14,376 nucleotides of DNA from Prevotellaceae bacterium (lineage in GTDB: Bacteria > Bacteroidota > Bacteroidia > Bacteroidales > UBA932). A program made the translations under genes and the position numbers. The notes under the pieces are model-generated. The model saw only the letters and a list, made by a program, of their open reading frames with translations. It made no database searches and was not told where the DNA came from. Shown here piece after piece: positions 1 to 7,883 of this stretch (position 1 is its first letter; each line of letters begins with the position of its first letter). The stretch spans positions 1 to 14,376 of the forward strand of contig JAIRMK010000192.1 in NCBI GenBank assembly GCA_031258755.1, written 5' to 3'.

Positions 1-28
1 CACAGTTCCGGTTGCTTTGTTGCTTGTC

Positions 29-83
29 GTCTAATGTCTATTTGTCTAATGTCTATTTGTCCAACATCTATTATCTAACGTCT

Positions 84-88
<5 letters not shown>
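29..88. repeat. Four-copy 15-bp tandem repeat upstream of comM
   Basis: Units of the form GTCTAATGTCTATTT lie at 29-43 and 44-58 (identical), followed by two degenerate units at 59-73 and 74-88. The ATG of the YifB/ComM gene (84-86) falls inside the last unit, so the array forms the immediate 5' untranslated region. The unit length is a multiple of three, so reading through adds an in-frame SNVYL-type peptide, but that is probably not translated as part of the protein. No clear promoter or Shine-Dalgarno is seen. Low-complexity intergenic repeats like this may be expanded by slippage (inference). Confidence 0.8.
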
Positions 89-1622
<1,534 letters not shown>

Positions 1623-1638
1623 GGGTAACGCATTTAAT

Positions 1639-1675
1639 TTTGGGGAGTCCCAAACTGACTTTGGGGAGCCCCAAA
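1639..1675. repeat. Two tandem palindromes TTTGGGG-AG-(C/T)CCCAAA
   Basis: Two 16-bp inverted repeats sit 21 bp apart between comM and its terminator: TTTGGGGAGTCCCAAA at 1639-1654 and TTTGGGGAGCCCCAAA at 1660-1675. The second is perfect and the first has one G:T change. The same arms recur at 14302-14329 with a longer spacer. Without a T-run directly after them they are not classical terminators; they could be protein-binding dyads, REP-like elements or RNA 3'-end stabilisers. Which one is not decidable from sequence alone. Confidence 0.7.
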
Positions 1676-1685
1676 TTTATTTTTA

Positions 1686-1712
1686 CCGCCCGCTTTCGCG
1701 GGCGGTTTTTTT
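1686..1712 (+). terminator. Rho-independent terminator after comM
   Basis: A perfect 8-bp GC-only stem (CCGCCCGC at 1686-1693 pairing with GCGGGCGG at 1698-1705), a TTTC loop and a run of seven T (1706-1712). It is 64 nt after the comM stop and isolates comM from the downstream porW-like gene. Confidence 0.93.
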
Positions 1713-1745
1713 ATTTAAAGATTTCAGAATTTAAAAAATTTAAAA

Positions 1746-1783
1746 TTAACCACTAATCACTAACCGTTAACCACTAATCACTA
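1746..1783. repeat. 17-bp direct repeat upstream of the porW-like gene
   Basis: TTAACCACTAATCACTA occurs at 1746-1762 and again, identically, at 1767-1783 (period 21). A degenerate form of the same motif can be read on the minus strand near 5729-5757. It lies directly upstream of the -7 box of the next gene, so it overlaps the place where a -33 box would be expected. Confidence 0.75.
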
Positions 1784-1790
1784 TTTTTCG

Positions 1791-1798
1791 TATATTTG
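1791..1798 (+). promoter_or_regulatory. Bacteroidetes-type -7 box for the porW-like gene
   Basis: TATATTTG matches the Bacteroidetes sigma factor -7 consensus TAnnTTTG. No good -33 TTG is seen at the usual spacing. The box ends only 9 nt before the ATG at 1808, so the mRNA would be leaderless or nearly so. An upstream in-frame TTG at 1796 lies inside the box and is unlikely to be the start. Confidence 0.65.
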
Positions 1799-1807
1799 TG
1801 GGAAATT

Positions 1808-4504
1808 ATGAGTGTAAACCGTTGGATTTTTATTCTTGCAGCATTATCCTTGCTCGTATCCTGCTCTACAAAAAAGAACACGTGGGCAAGTCGCGCCTAT
1901 CATAATGTAAACTCCGAATTTAATGTGAAATTCAATGGCGCCGAAAGTTTCAAGCAAGGCATGAAAAAGGCCGAAGGGCATCAGGTGGCCGACTACAGCG
2001 AATTGCTGCCGGTATTTTTATTTGCCGATGAAGGTATCCCCGGACAGGTAACAGGCGAGATGGAGCGTGTTATTGAAAAGAGCAATAAGTTGGTGGTAAA
2101 ACATTCCATCACGGCAAAGCCGAAGAAGAAGAAAGGCGGCATGACACAGAAAGATCGCGAGTTTTACAACAAACGCGAGTATAACGCCGTAGTTGACGAT
2201 GCTTATTTATTGAGTGCAAAAGCCAGCTTATACCTGCAAAATTATGACATAGCCATTATCATTCTTGATTATTTATTGCTGGAATATCCCAAAGAATCGG
2301 CGGTGAATGAGGCGAAAATGTGGCTGGCCGTGGCGCTCACCAACACCAACGAATTAGACCGTGCGCCTGCCCTGCTCGAAGAAGTACGCAAAGCGGGTAA
2401 ACTCCGGCGACGGGAAAGGGCGCTGTTCTACGCCGCTTACGCCAACTACCACATCAAGCAGCGAGACTTCCAAAGCGCAACCGAAGCATTGACTAAAGCA
2501 TTGAAAGAGGAAAGACGAAAAGCAAATAAAATACGGTATCATTTTATCTTAACAAACCTCTACCGGCAACTGGGCGAACCTGCTCGCGCTATCCAGCATT
2601 TGGAAAAAATCATTAAATCGAGTAATGATTATGAGCAAGTGTTCTCGGCACGGCTATTGCTGGCCGGCATCTACAATCCCAATGCAAAACACGACATGCG
2701 GAAAATGTTGCTTCGCCTGTTGGAAGATGAAAAAAATCAGGATTTCGTTGACCGTATCTATTTCGCCCTGGCACAAGTAGAACAAGGCATGGGCAATGAT
2801 TCAACAGCCATTGCATATCTGCAAAAATCCATACAGGCGGAATCAAGCAATATGCGTCAAAAAGGGTATGCCCACGAGGCTTTGGGCAATTACTATTACA
2901 AGCATAAACAATATGCTTACGCTTACGACCATCTGGCTTTATCGGCAGAAGCGTTAGGCTCTACTTTTTCGCGCTATAATGAAATCAACGAAAAAGCCTT
3001 GTCGCTGGAACAATTGGCGAAGCACTGGAAAACCGTACACCGTGAAGACAGCTTGCAGCACATAGCCAAGCTCCCGGTAGCCGAGCGGGAAAAATTAATC
3101 ACCGAAGCCATCGAGAAAATTATAGAAGAAGAACGCAAGGCCGCCGAACTACAGCAGCAGCAACAATTTTTCATCAACCAGCAAGAGATGGCGAGGTATT
3201 CCAACACCGCATCAAATGTCAAAAGCGGAAAATGGTACTTCTACAATACCAATTCCATCAATTCGGGATTGGCGGCATTTAACGCGCGATGGGGCAAACG
3301 CCGGCTTGAAGATAACTGGCGGCGCAAAGACCGCAGTGAGATATCGCTCGTTGCTATGGACGAAGAAGAAAACGAACCGGGAGCAGACAAAGAGCAGGAA
3401 GTATCAAACAAATCGCGCGAATATTATATCAAAGATCTGCCGTTAACGCCGGAAGCCATACAGGCTTCAAACGAAAAGATACGTCCCGCGCTGTTCGGAC
3501 TGGGCGAAGCATACATGAACGATGTAGATGAAAAACAACTGGCCATCGAAACGTTCGAGTCGCTAAACAGCCGCTTTCCGGAACATGAGTTTACGGCTAC
3601 TGTTTATTACCATTTGTACAAATTATATATGGACGCGGGTAATCAAACACAAAGCGAATATTATAAACAGTTGCTGGTGGCCGGATATCCGAAAGAGCCG
3701 TTGACGCAAATGATTATCAACCCTCATTATCTTGAGGAACAACAGGCCATCCACGACAATATTGAAAGGATGTATGAAGAGGCATTCAACAAATATCAGG
3801 AAGGCCGCTATGCGGCAGCTGCGCAGGCGGCCATGCAAATCAATGAACAGTATCCGCAAAATCTTATCCAGCCGGAGATTGCTTTGTTGTATGCTTTTGC
3901 CACTGCACAGACAGGAAACGCAGGCGCATACAAACAAGCGTTAGTCGATTTGGTTAAACAATATCCCAATTCGGAAGAAGCAAAAACGGCCACTTCGCTT
4001 CTGGCTTCGTTAGATGAAAAAGCCTTGCAATACACAGCGCCCACTATCTCTACCACTACCGACACTACAACACAAACCATACCGTCCGTGCAAACTGCCG
4101 CCGACAGCAGTGTAGTAACAAAAACCAATTACACGACGAACCATGAGGGCGAACATTATTTCGCCATACTGTTTGAAAAGAAACCGGGCAACGATTTGCT
4201 GTTTGCCTTGGAGTCATACAATGCGGAACAATTCCTCGACCAAAATTATGAAGCATCTATCCGCGATCTTCCAAAAGGTTATGCCATTGTGCTTGTAAAA
4301 TCGTTCCACAACCGGCAGGAGGCGGCAGAATATGCCCGGAAGCTGGCCGATGAAAAAGTATTAACGCTCTTCGAGCCCGCAACTTTCCGCCGGCTGCTCA
4401 TCACGCCCGACAACCTCGAGTTACTGGCTAAAACCGGGCAGGTAATAGATTATCTGGAGTTCTTCAACACCGAATATGCAAACGATATTCCCGCTAACTA
4501 TTGA
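1808..4504 (+). CDS. PorW/SprE-family TPR lipoprotein
   Basis: An 898-residue protein with a clear lipoprotein signal: a hydrophobic stretch at 7-17 and lipobox L16-V17-S18-C19. The mature N-terminus CSTKKNTWASRAYHN, followed by an FNVKFNGAESF-type segment, resembles the start of PorW/SprE, the periplasmic lipoprotein needed for type IX secretion in Porphyromonas and Flavobacterium. Many TPR-like helical hairpins follow (roughly 130-400 and 555-760), then a Glu/Lys/Gln-rich coiled stretch with a five-Gln run (449-453). A Thr-rich linker leads to a C-terminal domain beginning near HYFAILFEKK, which the family shares. The length fits SprE. The 3' end overlaps tsaE by 29 bp, so the two are co-transcribed. 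Family assignment is by recalled resemblance, not a search. Some Bacteroidales without a full type IX system may keep relatives of this gene, so the function is not certain. Confidence 0.8.
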   Translation: MSVNRWIFILAALSLLVSCSTKKNTWASRAYHNVNSEFNVKFNGAESFKQGMKKAEGHQVADYSELLPVFLFADEGIPGQVTGEMERVIEKSNKLVVKHSITAKPKKKKGGMTQKDREFYNKREYNAVVDDAYLLSAKASLYLQNYDIAIIILDYLLLEYPKESAVNEAKMWLAVALTNTNELDRAPALLEEVRKAGKLRRRERALFYAAYANYHIKQRDFQSATEALTKALKEERRKANKIRYHFILTNLYRQLGEPARAIQHLEKIIKSSNDYEQVFSARLLLAGIYNPNAKHDMRKMLLRLLEDEKNQDFVDRIYFALAQVEQGMGNDSTAIAYLQKSIQAESSNMRQKGYAHEALGNYYYKHKQYAYAYDHLALSAEALGSTFSRYNEINEKALSLEQLAKHWKTVHREDSLQHIAKLPVAEREKLITEAIEKIIEEERKAAELQQQQQFFINQQEMARYSNTASNVKSGKWYFYNTNSINSGLAAFNARWGKRRLEDNWRRKDRSEISLVAMDEEENEPGADKEQEVSNKSREYYIKDLPLTPEAIQASNEKIRPALFGLGEAYMNDVDEKQLAIETFESLNSRFPEHEFTATVYYHLYKLYMDAGNQTQSEYYKQLLVAGYPKEPLTQMIINPHYLEEQQAIHDNIERMYEEAFNKYQEGRYAAAAQAAMQINEQYPQNLIQPEIALLYAFATAQTGNAGAYKQALVDLVKQYPNSEEAKTATSLLASLDEKALQYTAPTISTTTDTTTQTIPSVQTAADSSVVTKTNYTTNHEGEHYFAILFEKKPGNDLLFALESYNAEQFLDQNYEASIRDLPKGYAIVLVKSFHNRQEAAEYARKLADEKVLTLFEPATFRRLLITPDNLELLAKTGQVIDYLEFFNTEYANDIPANY

Positions 4505-4976
4505 TACGCTCACCGCACTTCCGCAAGCGGCGCAACAGCTATTGCCGCTATTGGAGCAGCACAAAGTGATTGCTTTTTATGGCGCCATGGGCGCCGGGAA
4601 AACCACACTGATTAAAGCAATATGCGACGCCATGGGCGTCACCGGCATAGTAAACAGTCCCACCTTTGCATTGGTAAATGAATACCGCAAGCCCAACGGC
4701 GATCCGGTATATCATTTCGATTTTTACCGCATCAACAAACCTGAAGAAGCCTTCGATCTTGGCTATGAAGAATATTTTTTCAGCGGGCACGCCTGTCTGG
4801 TGGAGTGGCCTGAACTCATTGCCCCGCTACTTCCCGCCGACACCCTGCACCTCCACATCAGCGTGAACGACAACGGGGCAAGAATCCTTAATAACTGCGC
4901 CTCCCCGCCGCCACCGGAACCTGACTCACCATTATTCACTGCCGCACGCATCGCACCTGGCGCCCGATGCACTTGA
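4476..4976 (+). CDS. tsaE: TsaE, tRNA N6-threonylcarbamoyladenosine synthesis ATPase, with extended tail
   Basis: TsaE is the small ATPase that works with TsaB and TsaD to place t6A on position 37 of ANN-decoding tRNAs. The Walker A motif GAMGAGKT is at 36-43, SPTF at 61-64, the family motif HFDFYR at 80-85, and VEWPE at 109-113 as the Walker B-like site. The ATG at 4476 lies inside the end of the porW-like gene (29-bp overlap), indicating translational coupling. The protein is 166 residues, longer than many relatives. Homology should end near NGARIL (residue 138). The remaining 28 residues are Pro/Ala-rich and unlike TsaE, and the last 13 codons are antisense to the 3' end of the convergent FISUMP gene. 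The tail probably reflects loss of the ancestral stop. The core is intact and should be functional. Confidence 0.92.
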   Translation: MQTIFPLTIDTLTALPQAAQQLLPLLEQHKVIAFYGAMGAGKTTLIKAICDAMGVTGIVNSPTFALVNEYRKPNGDPVYHFDFYRINKPEEAFDLGYEEYFFSGHACLVEWPELIAPLLPADTLHLHISVNDNGARILNNCASPPPPEPDSPLFTAARIAPGARCT

Positions 4977-5562
4977 AATCGGCGACAGTGTACACATCGC
5001 CGGCATGGTAGGACAGCAAGTATGCGTCAACATCATAACTGCCGGTATCGGATTTTGTGGACGACCAGTACTGGCCGTACGTGTCCCCCTGGACAACTAT
5101 GCCGAAATTCACGTTGCCGCCGTAGCCCCAGGCGTCCGCCAGCGCCTTGCCGGTGGTTGCGTGCACCAGCATGTCGAAATCCTGTTTCGTCGGTATCCGC
5201 CAGGGATAGGGGCACAGTTGCGTCGCACTTTTCTTTACGGTAACCCAATTATAATAGTAGTGTATGGCGTCTGAAAATTTGCAGCAGCATTGCAGAGAAA
5301 TGTCGCTGTTCGTAAAACTCGATTTATTACATTCGGGGATATGAATAGCGTCGCTCCACACTTGGTTGCCGAACGTCCAGGTCTGCGGACTGGCCGCGTA
5401 AGGAGGCGTAACCGCATACGCCGTTTGCGAAACAGCCTCCGTGCGCGCCGTCGTATCGGTGACAACAGGCGCCCTAGCGGTTTTGGATTTGTATGTGACC
5501 GCCACAATCGCCAGCGTAATCGTCACAATCAAGATGTTTAGAATGTTCTTTATCCTTTTCAT
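4936..5562 (-). CDS. Membrane-anchored FISUMP-domain protein
   Basis: A 208-residue protein with a basic start and a hydrophobic segment at about 7-23, either a signal anchor or an uncleaved signal peptide, then a Thr/Ala-rich linker to residue 60. The rest matches the Fibrobacter succinogenes major paralogous domain (FISUMP, TIGR02145): a TFGNQVWSDAI start, LCPYPWRIPTKQDFDML at 116-132, YWSST at 165-169 and a closing GRQVRCVR. The domain is common in surface and secreted proteins of Bacteroidetes and Fibrobacteres; its function is unknown. Seven cysteines (78, 92-94, 117, 198, 205), including a CCC run, suggest disulfides or metal binding. No lipobox or type IX sorting domain is evident. It is convergent with tsaE and overlaps it by 41 bp. 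Its leader (5563-5850) is unusually structured. FISUMP genes are often multi-copy and accessory, so recent arrival here is plausible but unproved. Confidence 0.8.
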   Translation of the reverse strand: MKRIKNILNILIVTITLAIVAVTYKSKTARAPVVTDTTARTEAVSQTAYAVTPPYAASPQTWTFGNQVWSDAIHIPECNKSSFTNSDISLQCCCKFSDAIHYYYNWVTVKKSATQLCPYPWRIPTKQDFDMLVHATTGKALADAWGYGGNVNFGIVVQGDTYGQYWSSTKSDTGSYDVDAYLLSYHAGDVYTVADFKCIGRQVRCVRQ

Positions 5563-5608
5563 AATTTCATTTATTTTAGTTTGTCGGTTCTCCGCTTATG
5601 CATAGTGT

Positions 5609-5675
5609 AGAAAGTCTCCCAACCTGGTTGAGAGACTTTCTGCTATGGTCGGAAACCTTCCCAACCTGGTTGAGA
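5609..5675 (-). repeat. Duplicated hairpin in the FISUMP leader
   Basis: Positions 5609-5641 form a 33-nt palindrome with arms AGAAAGTCTC and GAGACTTTCT around the core CAACC-T-GGTTG. The only non-matching pair is C/A on the plus strand; in minus-strand RNA it becomes a U-G wobble, so the stem would be unbroken apart from the loop. A second copy shares TCCCAACCTGGTTGAGA (5617-5633 and 5659-5675, period 42) with the same asymmetric pair but shorter arms. No U-run follows, so it is not an intrinsic terminator. It would fold in the 5' leader of the FISUMP mRNA, 47 nt before the start codon. Confidence 0.8.
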
Positions 5676-5708
5676 ACATCTATGTAACCAACTAAATATG
5701 TGGAAGTT

Positions 5709-5717
5709 GGGGGGGGG
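5709..5717. repeat. G9 homopolymer tract (C9 in the FISUMP leader)
   Basis: Nine consecutive G on the plus strand, the longest G/C homopolymer noticed in the window. It lies about 147 nt upstream of the FISUMP ATG and downstream of the only recognisable promoter. Tracts of this length can slip in replication, so length variation between cells is possible. No effect on expression can be shown from one sequence. Confidence 0.85.
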
Positions 5718-5763
5718 TAAAATAATGGTTAATTATTAATGAGTAGTGATTAATTGAAAGCAG

Positions 5764-5785
5764 GGGCGAACCTGCGTATTCGCCC
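5764..5785. repeat. Short inverted repeat GGGCGAA-N8-TTCGCCC
   Basis: A perfect 7-bp inverted repeat with an 8-nt spacer, followed by a second partial arm (CGCCC) at 5790-5794. It resembles a REP-like intergenic element. Its distribution in the rest of the genome cannot be seen here. Confidence 0.55.
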
Positions 5786-5857
5786 TTATCGCCCGATCCT
5801 TTATCCGTTCTGCTGATATGTGAAATGTTATTTTCCATCTCTTCTACAAGGTTGGGG

Positions 5858-5887
5858 CAAAGGTATATATTATTTCGGAAAATGCAA
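5858..5887 (-). promoter_or_regulatory. Leftward promoter for the FISUMP gene
   Basis: On the minus strand TACCTTTG (5865-5858) matches the Bacteroidetes -7 box TAnnTTTG, and TTG (5887-5885, within TTTGCA) lies 19 nt upstream as the -33 box. This is one of the two best two-box matches in the window. Transcription would start near 5851 and give a leader of about 290 nt before the FISUMP start. No other -7 match was found closer to the gene. Confidence 0.75.
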
Positions 5888-5935
5888 AAAAAAGTTGAGA
5901 ATTAAGAAAGCACTTTTACTTGCCGGCAGATTTGT

Positions 5936-7873
5936 TTATTTCACCGCATCAATTTTCCTGGTAATGGGAAATGTGGGTTTTGTTATCGTGGAAACCGCTG
6001 CGCGTTGTGACGGCCTGATGTGCCGGTTGCACACGTCATAACGTGTTTTGGGCCGCAGGGCGTCATGCCATGCAAAACCCTTGAGCCGTTGTTTTTCGCG
6101 CGGCACATCATCAAGCGGGTGTAAATCATTCTTCAGATCAGTTAAATATTTTACCCGTACTACCTGCCGGTTTTTTATGAATATTTTCATGTTGGCGCTT
6201 TCCGCAAAATTAATATCCACCAGTACGCTGTCTTCCTCATTAAAGAAAATAGTTTGTACGTTGGCAATAACATCCATCAGGTAAATTTCATTATCTTTAA
6301 AATACGCATACATGTCGCGGCTTTTTATCTGGTTATAATGTACGGTATCTTCTTCCGAAATCATAAGGGCGCTACCCAAAAATTCACCGCGATACAAGAC
6401 GCTGTCTTTTGAGATGAACCGCATCTTGTCGGCCGATATTTGGTGGTTTGTGTTCCACAACACCGGATTGTAAAACATTTCCGTTAAGGTGTCGTTCACA
6501 AAAAAGACCATGGAGTCACATACGGCTTGGCCATCGTTACGATATATTTTTACGGCGCGGTAGGCATAAAAATATTGCAACACGGAGTCAATCACCGGCG
6601 GCGGCGCTCCCCCGTCGGAAGTATCCGCGGCAGGCTTACGTGCAAACATCGCGGAATACACCGGCGATGGCGTTTTTTGGGGAATTTCCGCACGCAAACG
6701 GCGGAGGTCTCTTTGCAAACTGTCAAGAACCATGATGCCTGTAAACGGCATGGGACGCGGCGGCGCTAAGTCAGCAGGAGGCAGTAGGCTGTCGGCAGTT
6801 GCAGTAGGCGGCAGGGGCGTGCCGCGCCCACCCATGGCAGTGGTATCCGTTTGCTGTAAGATGACAGTGTCGGTCTTTGACGTATCGGTTCCATAAAACG
6901 CCGGATTTTTCAACGAAATATATTTCAATGTGTCGGCGCACAAAAACACGGTATCGCGTTTTATTTGGTGATTTTCATCTTCCTTTTCTTCATAGTACGC
7001 CGTAGAGGGGTTGCGTGTTACCGTAACATCCTGCTCGTTCAGCAAATGGGCTTCATCGCCGAAGACGAGCAGCGACCGCGTGGTGTCGAGCATCTGAATA
7101 TTTCTGTAAAGGTCGCTTTTCCCGATGGTGCGCTCATAAAAAATACTGTCGGCCCACATCTCCTGCTTTTCCGACAAGACGTATGCATCCTGCGCAAAAT
7201 GGAAATAATCCCTCGGACGGTCGTACCATCCGCGCCTGCACGACAGATAGCCATCTTTGTGCCATATCGAGGTAGAACTTAAAAACACGGCGGTTTCCGT
7301 TTGCGTGTAATAATGTAAAGAGTCGGAATGAATGTCATACGTGTCGTTGTGCATTTCCACTTCCCCATGGAATTTCGCCAATTTCAAATCCGAGTAATAA
7401 TATCCTTTTTTACTCTCCAGCACATTTTCCTTATCGGCCAGCGTGCCGCCGCCGAAGAAATAGCCTATATTGTTTTTGGTATTATAGTCCAAGTTGAACG
7501 TGCGCAATATCGCCGAACTGTCTTCCAGCCTGACCAATTTTCCGCGCACGCGGGCGAGGCTCGTATTGCCGTCGTAGTACAGTGTGTCGCCATAGAGGTG
7601 GGTGGAATTTTTTACGATATACACATGTCCGAACGCCTCTACCGCGTTCTCTGAGGAATAATGATACATACTGTCGCACGTCATCACGGCATCGTTATGT
7701 AACAATTGCACGTGGCCGATTAAACGGTTTCCCGCCCGGTCGCTAAACGGAAGGCTCTTCGCCTTGTCGGCATGTAAAATTTTTACAAGTTTCCGCTCTC
7801 CCGGATTCTGTGCCGGAAGTATAACGGTAATCAGCACGCCTGCCAATAAACAACGCCAATGAAGCCCTTTCAT
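5936..7873 (-). CDS. OstA/LptA-like organic solvent tolerance domain protein
   Basis: A 645-residue secreted protein with a signal peptide ending near A21 (VILPAQ). The mature part has the repeating beta-strand pattern of the OstA/LptA family, visible as recurring D-[ST]-[ML] turns such as CDSMYHY (66-72), GDTLYYDG (95-102), SDSLHYY (183-189), ADSIFYE (241-247), CADTLKY (312-318) and CDSMVFF (452-458). LptA-type proteins form a beta-jellyroll bridge that carries LPS across the periplasm, and LptD carries the same fold. This protein lacks a visible outer-membrane barrel, so it is a large OstA-like protein rather than LptD. A Pro/Ala-rich low-complexity insert (about 345-425) splits the beta region. 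The C-terminal 50 residues are basic and look unstructured. It starts 10 nt after the surA stop, in the guaB-led row. The family call is good; the exact step in LPS transport is inferred. Confidence 0.82.
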   Translation of the reverse strand: MKGLHWRCLLAGVLITVILPAQNPGERKLVKILHADKAKSLPFSDRAGNRLIGHVQLLHNDAVMTCDSMYHYSSENAVEAFGHVYIVKNSTHLYGDTLYYDGNTSLARVRGKLVRLEDSSAILRTFNLDYNTKNNIGYFFGGGTLADKENVLESKKGYYYSDLKLAKFHGEVEMHNDTYDIHSDSLHYYTQTETAVFLSSTSIWHKDGYLSCRRGWYDRPRDYFHFAQDAYVLSEKQEMWADSIFYERTIGKSDLYRNIQMLDTTRSLLVFGDEAHLLNEQDVTVTRNPSTAYYEEKEDENHQIKRDTVFLCADTLKYISLKNPAFYGTDTSKTDTVILQQTDTTAMGGRGTPLPPTATADSLLPPADLAPPRPMPFTGIMVLDSLQRDLRRLRAEIPQKTPSPVYSAMFARKPAADTSDGGAPPPVIDSVLQYFYAYRAVKIYRNDGQAVCDSMVFFVNDTLTEMFYNPVLWNTNHQISADKMRFISKDSVLYRGEFLGSALMISEEDTVHYNQIKSRDMYAYFKDNEIYLMDVIANVQTIFFNEEDSVLVDINFAESANMKIFIKNRQVVRVKYLTDLKNDLHPLDDVPREKQRLKGFAWHDALRPKTRYDVCNRHIRPSQRAAVSTITKPTFPITRKIDAVK

Positions 7874-7883
7874 GTTGCAAACA

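Larger units (their letters stand above)
5563..5935. other. 373-bp gap: structured leader and promoter of the FISUMP gene
   Basis: This gap between the OstA-like stop and the FISUMP start has no convincing gene. From right to left it holds an A8 run (T8 on the minus strand, 5886-5893), a good leftward promoter (5858-5887), a 7-bp inverted repeat (5764-5785), a degenerate form of the TTAACCACTAATCAC repeat, a G9 run (5709-5717), a weak 6-bp inverted repeat (5688-5693 with 5705-5710) and a duplicated palindrome (5609-5675). No clear terminator follows the OstA-like gene, so that transcript may continue into this region. A minus-strand 48-codon frame (5692-5838) is open but made of the repeats. 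Confidence 0.7.

Noticed and set aside
4880..4900. Frameshift in tsaE producing the odd tail
   Set aside because: The family pattern NGARIL is kept in the current frame up to the tail. A TAATAA does lie in another frame just after it, but no base change is needed to explain the core, so stop loss is preferred.
5692..5838. 48-codon minus-strand open frame in the FISUMP leader
   Set aside because: It is built largely from inverted and direct repeats and the C9 tract, with no resemblance to a protein. It is kept only as a note in the phase-variation finding.
5880..5935. Terminator after the OstA-like gene
   Set aside because: There is a T8 run on the minus strand and a short TGCCGGCA palindrome, but no stem directly precedes the T-run.
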